Source of the DNA: Melieria omissa
Taxonomy: Eukaryota; Arthropoda; Insecta; Diptera; Ulidiidae
Direction: 5' to 3'
Assembly (NCBI GenBank): GCA_963971225.1
Contig: OZ020267.1
Location: 92,183,648 to 92,247,647, forward strand
Length of the DNA stretch: 64,000 bases
Part shown: positions 1-10,725 of the stretch, piece by piece
Layout: the number at the start of each line of letters is the position of its first letter
Position numbering within the stretch: position 1 is the stretch's first letter
Notes under the pieces: generated by a model
The model's database searches: none
The model's input: the letters and a program-made list of their open reading frames with translations, nothing else
Told to the model about the DNA's origin: nothing
Made by a program: the position numbers and the translations under genes

Positions 1-8
1 TAGGTCAG

Positions 9-1076
9 TTGCACTCCCTGGTCGACTATATAGACAAGTCGCTAACATACAAGGAGTACACTCTGGTGTCTTTTATAGACATAGAGGGCGCATTTAATAA
101 TGTCTACCCTCTTGCGATAGGGGTGGCTCTTTCGGATATTGGCGTTGATAGTAAATTGGTAGATTTCATCAGCGCCCTACTTAATAGCCGTTGCATAAAC
201 TCCACGTTGGAGACGGCGCATCTTCGCAAGTCAGTCACCAGAGGAACCCCCCAGGGGGGCGTTCTGTCGCCACTCCTGTGGAATCTAACCCTGAACAGAT
301 TGCTTGTCAACCTAGCGGCTGTTGGCTGCAGGGTCGTTGCCTATGCCGACGATGTTGAAATGGCCATAGCTGGCAAATTTCCAAGTTTTCTCTCCGAGCG
401 GATGAATCACTTCTTGGACATCCTCTCCTCATGGAGCAACTCCTGCGGCCTTACGGCCAATCCGGAAAAGACGGATCTTGTTCTCTTCACAAGGAGATAT
501 AAGGTCCCGTTTTTCAGACTTCCCGTCCTAAATGGAACCCCGCTCAAATTGAGCAAGCTCATATTAGACTCTAGGCTAACCTGGAGCGCAAACATCGTTG
601 AAAGGGCGAAAAGAGCCTCCAGGGCCACCTACTGCTATAAACGGGCAGTGGGTGCAAAATGGGGGCTTCAGCCTTGCGTTGTTTCGTGGCTTTATGAGGC
701 AGTGGTAGAGCCTATCCTCCTCTATGGCGCTGTTGTATGGTGGCCTTCGGCGGCTAGCCGAGCTAACCTGAAACAGCTCGACAGAGTCAGAAGACTCGCT
801 GCCACTCTCATAACAGGAGCCATCCGTTCCACGCCTACCAAGGCGCTCTTCACTATACTCAATTGGGTCCCCTCGACCCTACTAGTAAGGCAGTCCGCCA
901 AAATTGCCGCTGTACGGTTGAATGCCATATGCAGTTGGGCACGGGCGGACCTAGGACACTCTGGAATCCTCGGGCTGGATCTTCCAACCCCGACACATAT
1001 CGGCTATACAGTCCTTCCCCCTAGCTTCGAGCGTAAGTTCACTATAGGGATCCCCAGCAGGAGCGACTGGACATAA
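9..1076 (+). pseudogene. Reverse transcriptase domain of LINE pol (partial)
   Basis: The 355-residue open frame carries the core RT motifs in order: FIDIEGAFN (residues 22-30, palm motif A), GTPQGG (79-84, motif B) and the catalytic YADD (112-115). The thumb region follows to the stop at 1074-1076. The fingers region, any endonuclease and the true start lie before the window. The enzyme would make cDNA by target-primed reverse transcription at the nuclear insertion site. The RNase H that follows is in another frame, so at least one frameshift separates them; I therefore call it a pseudogene although the catalytic residues are intact. Confidence 0.85.
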
Positions 1077-1089
1077 GACCGTCGCTCGC

Positions 1090-2039
1090 TGCCAAACGCT
1101 GTCGAAATCTTCACAGACGACTCTAAACATGAAAATAGAGTCGGGTGTGGGGTTTTCTGCGACCAATTAGGGGGCCAGCCTTACTGGCTCCCGGACCACT
1201 GTAGCATCTTCCAAGCGGAGACCATGACAATATTGTTGGCAGTGGATCGGTTGCAATCGCAACCCCGCTTTCCCTCGGCTATATGTATTTTCTCAGGTTG
1301 CAATCAAATCCTTGAAAGGTACATATACCTCTTCCAAACTGGTAGCAAAGTGCCGGGCCGCTCTGAATGACTTAGCGGTGCATGCCCGTGTTCACTTGAG
1401 TTGGGTCCCTGGGCATAGTGGCATCACTGGCCACTGCGTGGCAGAAGATTTGGCCAGAAAAGGCACTCTACTTCCAGCACCTACTACGCAGTGTAGCATC
1501 CCCCTTGCGACCGTCAAATTGATGGTCAGGCAGGCTTACCTCCGCCTGGCTAATCGACTCTGGGCGGAGGAGAACCTCTGTAGGATCTCCAGAGAAACCT
1601 GGCTGTCGCTTAACCATAGCAGAACACGCGAATTACTGCGACTAAAGCGGAATTTCATTTATTCCACAATTTCTATGCTGACGGGACACTGGACGAACGG
1701 CGAACACGCCAGGAGACTCGGTCTCCCCTTCAACGACCATTGCCGCAGCTGCGACGATGCGAGAGAGGAGGAGAGCGTTGAGCACCTGATGTGCCACTGC
1801 CCAGCACTAGCGAGGAGACGACTCCGGGTGCTGGGAGCGCCGTTCCTTAGCAACTTGGCCGACCCCATAGGACCCAGCATCGGCCGCATCACCCGATTCA
1901 TTGCGGAATCGGGATGGCTCCTGCCCGATACCCGGGGGGTGTGTAAGCCTGAAGGGCGGCCACGTCCTTCGCGTGGTATCACAACGAGCCGCAATGTGGC
2001 CTACGTGAGCTCTTCAAGCTGCCACCCTAACCTAACCTA
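1090..2039 (+). pseudogene. RNase H and C-terminal zinc-like region of LINE pol
   Basis: From 1090 one frame reads VEIFTDDSKHENRVGCGVFC, the first RNase H block with its catalytic Asp, followed by a block with FQAETMTI containing the catalytic Glu. Near 1290 the frame breaks, and the block that normally carries the third acidic residue is damaged. The next frame (1312 on) resumes with VHLSWVPGHSGITG, the last conserved RNase H block. A C-terminal CRSCDD...HLMCHCP motif looks like a metal-binding knuckle. RNase H normally removes RNA from the RNA:DNA hybrid. The final codons run into the AACCT tail. Confidence 0.8.
1988..2000 (+). other. 3' UTR stem-loop of the LINE
   Basis: GCCGC-AAT-GTGGC can form a 5-bp stem (one G-T wobble) with a 3-nt loop close to the 3' end. 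The equivalent site in the three truncated relatives also forms a hairpin, but with different paired bases (see Findings). A role in recognition by the reverse transcriptase is inference. Confidence 0.45.
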
Positions 2040-2040
2040 G

Positions 2041-2430
2041 TTTCATTGCTGTGCGACTTATTTTTTAGCGGAATATATGGGTCACAAAAAATGTGCCACG
2101 CCCTTTGTCTGACCAGTAGAATAACTCATCTATGAGACGACGGGGAACTAAATTTTAGTGTTTTGCTACTTACAATTTCGAAGATATTCCATTATAAAGA
2201 TTTTGCTTGTATGGGTGGTGCCACGCCTCGTTGTGCAATTACATGATAGGTTAATGCTAAGTTTCATTTCTGTGTGACTTATAGTTCAGCGGAATAATTT
2301 GGTAACAAAAAATGTGCCACGCCTCTTGTACAACGCCTATTTAAACTTACCAATAGAATGAATCATCTATAGGACGACGCTGGAATTTATACTTTTAATT
2401 TGATATTTTTAAGGAAATTTTTGCTCTTCG
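2041..2430 (+). repeat. Dispersed repeat, two imperfect tandem units of about 220 bp
   Basis: Units starting at 2041 and about 2262 share a TTTCATT...GACTTAT start, an ACAAAAAATGTGCCACGCC block, a CCAGTAGAAT...CATCTAT block and a GGACGACG block. The same family recurs at 9490-9910 on the same strand and at 17165-17560 on the opposite strand. No coding frame was recognised. Confidence 0.7.
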
Positions 2431-2519
2431 TGAAAAGATGTATGAATTAAAGTCCTGCATGAATATATTCATTTTGACGGCTACACTACTGTACATACTG
2501 TACGGGTACTTGGTATTCG

Positions 2520-3115
2520 AAGAATGCGTACAACGAAACGAATAGAAACGAGAACCAGCGAGCGTCGCTTCTCGTTTCTATTCGTATTCGGTGAAAGCGA
2601 ACACTGCAGTGCTCGTATTCGGTGAGAAGCGAATACTGCAGTGCTCGTATTCGGTAATCGAGAACTTTGCGAAGTATTCGAATATCAGCAGTTTCACCGA
2701 ATATTTTTATGCCTAGTATGTCACTTTTCCATGTGTATACTTGTGCTGCGGTTGAAGTGGCTTATTAGTTAATACGCAAAATGGAAATTATTGAAGAAAG
2801 TAGCATACAAAATTACTAAATATTTATATATAACATAAATATTTCTAAATAATCTTAGGAATAATAAAACGAGTATATTCGAATATATTCGAAGCAGTGT
2901 GTACTATTATTCGAATGCTTTTGTGCTCGTTTTCCCGCTTCGAGCGAATATGAATAAATAGTGTACGTCTACTCGTTTCTGTTCGGAGCTTACTCGTACT
3001 CGAAGAGAAATGTACTCGTATTCATTCGGACCGGTCCGCAGAGATGAAGTGAAGTATTCTATTTAAAAGAATTTGAATGTTTTCGAATATCAAAAATGCA
3101 TACTCGTGCAGGACT
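2520..3115. repeat. ATTCG-rich region with a 16-bp inverted repeat and a 31/32-bp tandem repeat
   Basis: A perfect 16-bp inverted repeat (2539-2554 and 2569-2584) surrounds a 14-nt loop that can itself pair as GCGA/TCGC. From 2583 a unit starting CGTATTCGGTGA and ending CTGCAGTGCT is repeated with periods of 31 and 32 bp. Downstream to 3115 there are many GAATATTCG and ACTCGTATTC words. No gene was seen. It may be a degraded foldback or satellite. Confidence 0.55.
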
Positions 3116-3699
3116 CTAGTATGAATAGTGCTATTATTTTTGTCGCACTGAGCTGCACTCTGCTCATGAAACTGCTTCATATAAAAAAGGTGTCAAACTT
3201 TTAAGTAACGGAAACTTACTTATATACAGGGAGTAGTACGTATAACGGTATTTTACAGAAATAAACGAAAATATAGCGACACGTAATTTTTTTCGTATAG
3301 GACTTGAACTTCTATATAATGAAGTACTCCGTATATGAAAAGACACAGCTTTATCGTTCTATTCGAAGTGCATTTTGATCTCCTTATAATGAATTTCCAT
3401 ATAGTGAATATTTCTCTACAATGAATACATTTTTTAGTTGAAAACTTCGCTTTCATTCGTTTTTTGTCTCCATATAATGAATTTGTCCATGCTATTTTCT
3501 GCCACGCATATTAACAACACTGAATACCGAAAAAAAAGTGAAACATATTTAGGGGAACCCCAGAAGTTAAAAATAACAACAGCATAAGAAGAAGAATGTC
3601 ACATCACTAATAATTTTGACAGCAATTGTTTGTTTTGAGTGATTAAAGTGAAATGCATGCAGCAATGCATTAGGACAAATTTCTGCTTTTCTTGATGTA
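3116..3699. other. Non-coding stretch, no gene seen
   Basis: AT-rich sequence. A loose motif resembling CTATATAATGAA recurs four times between 3310 and 3480. Nothing else is recognisable up to the left end of the mariner. Confidence 0.6.
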
Positions 3700-5022
3700 T
3701 AAGGTTTTCCAACAAGAGGTGTTGTTTTGAATCACCCGGTATTCGGTAGCTGTCACTTTTGAAGCTTTTATTCTTTGACATTTGACAAGTAGAAACTTTA
3801 CTAAAATGGAACGGAAATGGAATGGAATGGAAATTACTAAAAATGGAACGATACACGCTTCAACAATGCATTGAAATTATTAAAATTCACTACAAAAATG
3901 GTGAAAATCTTGCAGTCACAGTTCGCAAAACTAAAGCATTTTTGGGTCGTCGTGAAGCACCTTGTCGGACCGCAATACAGAAATTGGTGGAAAAATTCGA
4001 GCTGTTGGGACAAGTTAGTGATGTGAAGAATAAAACCCGTCCACGTCGTTCAAGAACAACTGAGAATATTGCTGCTGTAGCCCAAAGTGTTGAAGAAAAC
4101 CCAGGTTTGTCGATTCCTCGTCGTTCTTTGGAATTGGGCATTCCAAAAACGTCCTTACACCGTATTTTGCATAAAGACTTGGGACTTAAGGCTTATAAAG
4201 TTCAGTTAACACAAGAACTTAAGCCGACCGATCATCAACAACGTCGTGTCTTTGCTGATTGGGTCCTTGAAATGCATGAAAATGATCCGGAATTCCATCG
4301 AAACATCATCTTGACTGATGAGGCCCATTTCCACCTCGGTGGTTACGTCAACCAGCAAAATTGTCGCATCTGGGGCTCGGAAAACCCAAGAGTTATTGTT
4401 GTGAAGCCTCTCCATCCTCAATGTCTGACTGTTTGGTGCGGTTTATGGTCCGGCGGGGTCATTGGACTTTACTTTTTCGAAAATGAGGTTGGATCAACAG
4501 TTACGGTGAATAGATTGCGCTATCGAGATATGATTAATGATTTTTTATGGTCGGAGTTGAATAGTATTGATCTGGACAGCGTTTACTTTCAACAAGACGG
4601 CGCTAGGTGCCACGCAAGCAACGAAACCATTGCTCTTTTACGGGAAAAGTTTCCGGACCGTGTTATCTCTGGAAGAGGTGAACACAATTGGCCACCGAGA
4701 TCTTGTGATTTAATACCTTGCGACTTCTTCCTTTGGACCCACGTGAAAGATAAGGTGCACGCCAACAGCCCAGCGTCGATTCAAGACCTCAAAGATAGAA
4801 TTCGTGAGGCTATCGAGGCCACTTTGCGATTTGGTTATGGAAAATTTCATGAAAAGGATATGGTGCTGTAAGCGTGGTCGTGGTGGCCATTTGGCTGATG
4901 TTGTTTTTCATTATTAACGGCATACCTTTCTCTTTATTATGAAATAAACATCCGATCATTTATCTCAAAAAATTGAATTTTTCTTTGAATACCAAAATAA
5001 CACCTCTTATTGGAAAACCCTG
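3700..5022 (+). mobile_element. Mariner element, DD41D (rosa-like) subfamily
   Basis: Terminal inverted repeats of about 28 bp bound the element. The left end (3700) contains GGTTTTCCAACAAGAGGTGTT, counted as 20 bases from the second G, and the right end contains its complement with two changes, ending at 5022. TA dinucleotides flank both sides (3698-3699 and 5023-5024), the standard Tc1/mariner target duplication. Its length of 1,323 bp is typical. It carries one uninterrupted transposase. Both ends and the gene are present, so it is the best candidate in the window for a recently active autonomous element. Confidence 0.88.
3843..4871 (+). CDS. Mariner transposase, DD41D type, apparently complete
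   Basis: A 342-residue transposase if started at the ATG at 3843 (MERYTLQQ); an in-frame ATG at 3822 would add seven residues of low-complexity sequence. The N-terminal half is a paired helix-turn-helix DNA-binding region, with RRSLELGIPKTSLHRIL as the second helix-turn-helix. The catalytic triad is present: Asp in LTDEAHF (codon 4317), Asp in QQDGARCH (4596) and Asp in DLIPCDFF (4722). Between the second and third Asp lie 41 residues, instead of 34 in classic mariner, which is the hallmark of the rosa/DD41D group of tephritid flies. It would cut and paste the element at TA sites in the nucleus. No stop or frameshift was seen. Confidence 0.88.
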   Translation: MERYTLQQCIEIIKIHYKNGENLAVTVRKTKAFLGRREAPCRTAIQKLVEKFELLGQVSDVKNKTRPRRSRTTENIAAVAQSVEENPGLSIPRRSLELGIPKTSLHRILHKDLGLKAYKVQLTQELKPTDHQQRRVFADWVLEMHENDPEFHRNIILTDEAHFHLGGYVNQQNCRIWGSENPRVIVVKPLHPQCLTVWCGLWSGGVIGLYFFENEVGSTVTVNRLRYRDMINDFLWSELNSIDLDSVYFQQDGARCHASNETIALLREKFPDRVISGRGEHNWPPRSCDLIPCDFFLWTHVKDKVHANSPASIQDLKDRIREAIEATLRFGYGKFHEKDMVL

Positions 5023-5024
5023 TA

Positions 5025-6540
5025 CTTCGAACCTTTGTGGAGATGAAGAGCAACGTAGCGTTTTTAAGTCTCTAAATGTATTAGGAGGCTTTGTTGAGGA
5101 AAAAAACTGGAAGGGTGTAATGAAGCTTTTTTCTGGTCCCGTGCGAATTCATTATAGGGAAGTTCGACTTTAGTTATATTGGTTTACCGGTGCTATTTTA
5201 TTTGCCGCAACTGTATATAGATAATCGGCAATTCTACCCTGCGAATATTTAAAATGAGGTAGAATGTTAATAAAATTGAACTCGTACAAATTTTTCGGTG
5301 CTGCTAAACGAAGTATTTTTCATACAAATCAAAGAAAACTTGCTCAAAAACAGGGCTGTTAAACGGAATAGTGCAGCTAAGTAAAATACAGATAAATGTG
5401 AAATTTTCAAAGAAAATTCGGTTTGCGAAGTAGCATTTTGGCCTTATCATGCAGCTAAACAGAAAATGCGCTTAAGCAAATAGGCCGCTAAACGGAACGC
5501 ACTGTAGTAGCCTGAAAAGCTCTCAACTCGGGAAGGAAGAAGTCCCTACATAAATAGGTACATGCATACATACATAAATACATACTATGAGGGAAACTAG
5601 ATACATGTAATTATAATCCCCGAATTTTGGGGGCGAGCCCTATGTTAATAACAAAAAGAGGAGACGCTTACAAGCAGCACACACAAAGAACACTTATGAT
5701 ATGAATTTATGCAGTTCACCGATAATTTTGTGCCAGTTTTCTCGCTAAAACCTATAATTCGGTTAACATTCACTACCCCACTTGCTACAGATTTCAAGGA
5801 ATGTCTTTTATTGCAATCTGTGTAAACTGTTTTAAGTTCAAAAGTTCAAAATAAATTTACGTTTCAACAATTCTTACAAAACTTTGTAAGAATAATTAAA
5901 GTGGCTGGGTCGCAAAATTTAATTGTTATATCTGATAGCAGCACACAAGCAAGCAGTTGTAAAATTTGTCAAAAAAAAAGCGCAAGTCCAAATTGGAAAA
6001 ATCCGGTATTTTTTTATTGTTCATCAAATGTCGCAACGCCGCATTAAAGATTTGCAGCGTTTATGCAATTCTTTGACCAATGCAGATACTCGGCGGCTTC
6101 GAAAGTGTAACACTTTCGCAATGGAAGCCCCTGGCGCACCCAATTTCAAACAGAGAAGTATATGAAAATTGCGTCTACTCCGAGGTGCTCGTTTGATTGT
6201 TTCTAAATATTTGTATGTACGAGTATGTTTGTTCGTTTGTATTTGCGTGTGTAGTGGTTGCTGGCAAAGCAATGTTACAGTTCGAACATTGCTGCTGCGG
6301 TTGCTGTCGACGATAAGAGGAACACAAGCGCACTAATTGTCTGCGATAACGAACTGTTTCAGACACAACACTCGTAAGTCTATAAACATCGTACTAAGTT
6401 TTGGACCATATGTATGTATGTCCATGCAAAGTAAGAATACAGAAAATTACACGAGAAGTATACTAGAAATCATGAAAATTTGTCCAGTATTCGATTTTCT
6501 CCATACGCAAAAATACTGGGCGAATTAAGTATATAGGGTT
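5025..6540. other. Non-coding stretch, no gene seen
   Basis: Between 5290 and 5510 a GCTAAACGGAA-like word recurs four times, the last in CGCTAAACGGAACGCACTGTAG, which resembles one end of a degraded pogo-type element; no matching left end was found. The rest is AT-rich DNA with short CATA repeats near 5570. Short open frames here show no recognisable domain. Confidence 0.5.
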
Positions 6541-6932
6541 TCTACTTTAATATCTAATGATAATAATTAAATTAAATTAATAATATTTAATGATAATAAT
6601 TAATAATAATAATAATTGATTGGCACGACAGCCCGCTTACGCGAGACTAAGGCCTAGCTTCCCGCAACCACCCGTGTTGTGCGTGTGAATTTTGTACGCG
6701 GGTGGAAGGGACCTACAGTTTTATGCCGGTTCCGAACGGCAGGTTGGGAGCTTTTTCATAGGCAATTTTTACTCTCAGAGGTTTGCCATTTCCAGCTGAG
6801 AGAACAGCCACCGAAAGAGAAAACGAGTTTCCCGTTATTTTTTTAGGTGTTACTACATGCAGTATTCGATCTTGCGTCGCTCTGCATGCGACTCGTTGGA
6901 CCGCGCACTAACCAACTGAGCCACGGCGGCTG
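6541..6932 (-). mobile_element. tRNA-derived SINE
   Basis: Read on the minus strand, the head at 6930 is tRNA-like: an A-box TGGCTCAGTTGG (6912-6923) and a B-box-like GATCGAATA (6863-6871), the split internal promoter of RNA polymerase III. A unique body follows with a conserved 3' domain ending CGTGCCAATCAAT, then a tail of TTA/ATT repeats (6541-6620). This is the architecture of a tRNA SINE, mobilised by a LINE supplied in trans. The truncated SINE at 31347-31416 has a related 3' domain. Confidence 0.7.
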
Positions 6933-7750
6933 CTACTACTATACTCTATCTACTTTAATATGGCAGCAAATTCAAGAATTCATCCAAACTTGTCACTCAC
7001 AGAATTACACTACAGGAAAGGTACATAACTCAGTTTCTAAGTCATGTATATGTATGTACAACAGGAAAACAACATGAGTTTGCGTTATGATTTCCGTTAT
7101 ATTGTAATTTGCACATTTTCTTATAGTTTGCACATTTCAGGTCCGAATCGTCCGCCAACATCCGCTTCTCTCGCTGAACTCCCCGTTGTCCCTCACGTCT
7201 CTACAGGGTCGCATTCATTTTCTGTCCGGATTGCCTACGTTGATATCCGTTTAGTCCCTTTATGTATGTCTGTCCGCTTCTAGTCTATCCTACATGTATG
7301 TAATTTAAAATTAGTTACTTTTGAACTATAGGTGGCTCTTAAGTAGTTTATTGTTACTTGATTTTAAAATTATTTAAAAATGTCGTTTTCATAACAGTTA
7401 ATTCCTAAATGTTAATTTAATTTACTTTTCAACTAGTTTATCACTATTTTTTATCAAAGTAATTCATAATTATTTAACTACTAGCTTTGCCCCCATGCGC
7501 TTCGCTGCCCCACAAAAAGTTTCGATCGCATGAGCGTGAGCATTAATTTCACTTACATTTATGCGGGTGCACTCCCGGCCAACTTTTCTATTCGTGAAGT
7601 ATACGACTAAATAGTAAATTTTGACCGAGTTTCATTCATTCGTGACCTACAGTGGCCCACAATTTATTTGATTTTGCATAAAAATTAAAATCGCTATAAT
7701 TCAACCGAAAATGATCTTGAGAAGGATAAATGCCATTTCGCGAAAATAAT
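6933..7750. other. Non-coding stretch, no gene seen
   Basis: AT-rich sequence with short unremarkable open frames. A GC-richer patch at 7482-7520 (ACTAGCTTTGCCCCCATGCG) looks like the edge of an unidentified repeat. No domain or terminal repeat was identified. Confidence 0.5.
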
Positions 7751-7841
7751 CAGCCCTATTCCCGTTGTCGAAACGACAGTCGTTCGTCGAAAATTTCGAC
7801 AAGTCGCATTCTCGTTGTCGTTTCGACACAAATTTCGACTA

Positions 7842-8440
7842 ACAGCCTGATTCTGTGTATTCTTGACAAATTTTTTATCAAGGAATTTTGTCAAGATTTT
7901 TATCAAGCAAAAGCTTTGCTGGTATTCTGATGCTACATTGATAAAGTAAAAAGCTCATTTAATTTAACATAAGGTGAATATGCGACAGCTGTCAAATTGT
8001 CAAAAAATAAGACAAAAAGTTTAAGTAAAGTAAGTTTTGCAAAAAAAACTCCGGCCTTGATAGCCCAGCGGGTAGCGCGCTGGCTTCTCATACCGAGCGC
8101 CCCAGGTTCGAATCCTGGCTGCGCTGGAAATAAGTTCGTACGTTTTTTTTTAATAGTTTCATCACAATAGGCGCTTTTTGCATACAAAAAATAATTCGTG
8201 GGAGGTAACGGAATTTTTTTTTTATTTTCTCTGATGTAAAAGTGTAAACATGCACAATTCTTCCATTTTCAATAGGCAAAATTTCAATTTGTATGCTGTT
8301 GTCAATAGCATTCACACTTTTGACAATTTATCAAGAAAAGAGCTTTTATTTTTGGGATAGAATACCGATTCTTGACAAATAATAAAAACTTGACAAATAG
8401 TCAATATGGTGAATTTATCAAGTGTACAGAATCGGGCTGT
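7842..8440. mobile_element. Nested MITE with TA duplication, containing a tRNA-like sequence
   Basis: The ends ACAGCCTGATTCTGT (7842) and its near-complement ACAGAATCGGGCTGT (to 8440) begin imperfect inverted repeats of roughly 100 bp rich in CTTGATAAA/CTTGACAAAT words. TA flanks both sides (7840-7841 and 8441-8442), as in Tc1/mariner-type elements. It is 599 bp with no transposase; the tRNA-like unit at 8052-8127 sits in its middle. Confidence 0.72.
8052..8127 (+). tRNA. tRNA-like sequence (Met CAT-like), probably a pseudogene or SINE head
   Basis: The sequence has an A-box TAGCCCAGCGGG, an exact B-box GGTTCGAATCC (8105-8115) and a perfect T-arm (CCAGG, 7-nt loop, CCTGG). The central TCTCATA resembles a Met anticodon loop with CAT. 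The anticodon stem pairs poorly and the acceptor ends do not pair well, so I doubt that it is a working tRNA gene. A T-run follows near 8142 and could terminate polymerase III. Confidence 0.45.
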
Positions 8441-8660
8441 TAATTTAAAATTATAAAAAAATTAAAAACATTTTATTAATGCAGTGTATTGCCTACCAAA
8501 ATTCCTTCAAAATCACAACAAACCAACCAACCTACCAAAGCCTTAATTTATGAAACGAAGCTACCAATTTTGGTCCAATTGGACCAAAACGGCAACGCTG
8601 CTAACGACACTCGGAATAGGGCTGAATATGTGTATGTAAACTTCAACTTCACGAATTTAT

Positions 8661-9470
8661 TACCATATTTATACAACGGTTCCAGTCGATACGCATTGAC
8701 TCGCTACGCTTTCGAGCCAGGTGTTTATACTGTAACGATAAGACAGTCTGTCGCTGTGCAAGGCGCCCTGTCGCTACGCGCCGTGCTATGAATGCTTTTA
8801 CGGGCATACTTTTAGGCACGCACTTTAAAGTACAGTGACTTGCTATAATTCGATCTGGCAATGATGGCCCGCGATAATAAGGGAAACTTCTAGTCCAATT
8901 AGAATGTGCGGGAACGATCCGCGCGATAACCGGACAGGTATAAAAGGCAGCCGGGTACGGCGCAGCGAGTCAGTCTTGGTTTAGACAAGTGAAGGTGCCA
9001 CACGGAGTGATTAAGTGTAAAGACAGTAAAGTGTGAAATTTGTGAAATAAAGTGATAGTTGGTTTTTTATTGACTACGTTTGAGAAATTGAGTGTGTTTT
9101 TATTTATATTGCGCAGTCCAGAAAGACGTACTAGCCCACTAGAACTAGTATTCGTAACAATACATTGATTTCTGAATTAATTGACTGAAAACAATTTGAG
9201 TAGAATTTAATGGATATCAGTTGCTTGTGTTGTTAGCTTTTTACTTTAAAATTCCCAAAAAGCTAAGTTTACATCACCATAGTATATTTGAATTTCATTT
9301 GTTAATTGTTTATACGCATTTTCGAAACAACTTGAAAATTTAAGAACTCATATGAAATGCATATTGACTCGATACGCTTAAAATCATCAAGGCGGTTTGA
9401 AATCGTGTTTATACGACTGTGTAAGTAGATGCGTATTGACTCATAGCGACTTCACTAAATCGTAAGTTTG
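8661..9470. mobile_element. TATAAAC-type MITE split by a solo LTR
   Basis: The left piece (8661-8730) starts ACCATATTTATAC and contains CGATACGCATTGACTCG. The right piece (about 9300-9470) has the reverse-oriented body of the same family (GACTCGATACGC, GGTTTGAAATCGTG). The family is also present at 45253-45677 and 45865-46203. The exact right end is uncertain. Confidence 0.5.
8731..9159 (+). mobile_element. Solo LTR of a Gypsy-type element
   Basis: It begins TGTAACGATAAGA and ends TTCGTAACA, and aligns with the LTRs at 13738-14175 (shared CATACTTTTAGGCA..GCAC, AAGTACAG, GGTATAAAAG and AATAAAG blocks). The 4-bp target duplication ATAC is exact (8727-8730 and 9160-9163). TATAAAA at about 8940 and AATAAA at 9047 are the expected promoter box and polyadenylation signal. 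No internal sequence is left, so it arose by LTR-LTR recombination. Confidence 0.82.
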
Positions 9471-9489
9471 TACTGAGTGTTATTTACGT

Positions 9490-9910
9490 CTACGTTATGG
9501 TTTGAAAGTTACACAAGAATTTAGGGTCGCCAAACATGTGCCAAGTCCCTTGTCCAACGCCCATACAATTTTACCAATAGAACAACACGTCTAAGCCGTC
9601 TATGGGACGACGGTATATTAAATTTCAACGATGTCCCATTTATAATTCCATTAAAACTTTTGATTGTATGGGCGTTCGTGCCAAATGTCATTGATGTGTG
9701 AAGTTCCAAAGTTATTTCAAACATTTGGGTCGATTGAAAAATGCCACGCCTCTTGTTTAACGTTCATGAAATTTTACCAGTGAAACGCCGAAACACCTAA
9801 ACGGTGTGGCCTAAACCTAAATTTTAATACTGTCCAACTTACAATGCCGAAGATATTCCATGTCAAAAACTAAGGCTGGGAGGTGCAACGCCCACCTGTC
9901 CGGTTGTATT
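9490..9910 (+). repeat. Dispersed about 220-bp repeat, two units
   Basis: Same family as 2041-2430. Blocks ATGTGCCA, CCAATAGAAC, TCTATGGGACGACGG and GATTGTATGGGCG are followed by a second unit with ATGCCACGCCTCTTGT, TTTACCAGTG and GAAGATATTCCAT. Confidence 0.65.
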
Positions 9911-10725
9911 GACACTATATGCTTTACCGAGATTAGTCAAGTGGAAGATTCTGTGAAAGATTCAGCTCAATCAGTCGTCTGGTTTTTGAGTGTAGTGTCG
10001 TCGCAATCAAGCAACATTCTCTTTTATATACAGTGACGGACAATAGTATTGACACAGCAACGATTGTTCAATAAAACAGCAAATTTCAGATAAACAAATT
10101 ATAAAATTTATTAATTTTTAATGTCAACTTATGCATTTATATCACGTTAAGCCGATTTACCATTCGATATATTGTTAAGCAGTTTGGCGCCACAACGAAC
10201 TTCGCGAGTATATGCTAGAGAAGAGGTGCAAATTCTGAGAAAAATTAAGAAAAACCCAAGAATTCCATCAACCCAACTCGCAGCGGAGGCAAAGGAAGAA
10301 TTCAACAAGGAAGTTCACCAGAAAACTGTACGTAGAGTACTGCACCGCGCTGGGTATAAGGCCAGGGTAGCAAGGCGAAAACCTTTCATCAGCCTTATAA
10401 ATCGGAAAAGGCGGAAAGAGTATGCCCAGCAATACAAAACTAAATCTGAAGACTTTTGGAACAATGTTTTGTTCTCAGATGAGAGTAAATTTAACATTTT
10501 TCGATCTGACGGCAAAATATTAATATGGAGAAGACCGAACACAGAATACGACAAAAATAACACAATGGCTACAGTGAAACATGGTGGCGGAGGAGTTATG
10601 GTGTGGGGTTGTATGGCTGCATCGGGCGTGGGAGAGTTGGTATTTATAGACGAAATAATGGACAAAACCGTATACCTAAATATACTTAAAGAAAATGTAA
10701 AAAAAGCGTTGAAAAACAGAACTTA

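Larger units (their letters stand above)
1..2039 (+). mobile_element. Non-LTR retrotransposon with RNase H (R1/LOA/I group), 5' part outside window
   Basis: This LINE reads on the + strand and is cut by the window start. The order seen is reverse transcriptase, RNase H, a Cys/His-rich C-terminus, a short 3' UTR with a hairpin at 1988-2000, and a tail of AACCT units ending at 2039. RT followed by RNase H is known for the R1, LOA and I groups; I cannot place it more finely. Frameshifts between and inside the domains show that it is dead. Truncated relatives lie at 36280-36707, 39360-39730 and 61089-61267. Confidence 0.85.
7751..8624. mobile_element. TIR element (CAGCCCTATTCC ends) hosting a nested element
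   Basis: The left end CAGCCCTATTCC (7751) is matched by its reverse complement GGAATAGGGCTG (8613-8624). AAT directly flanks both ends (7748-7750 and 8625-8627), a possible 3-bp target duplication. Without the inner insertion at 7842-8440 it would be about 270 bp. It encodes nothing; family unknown. Confidence 0.6.

Noticed and set aside
8052..8127. Functional tRNA-Met gene
   Set aside because: The anticodon and acceptor stems pair poorly, and the sequence lies inside a MITE.
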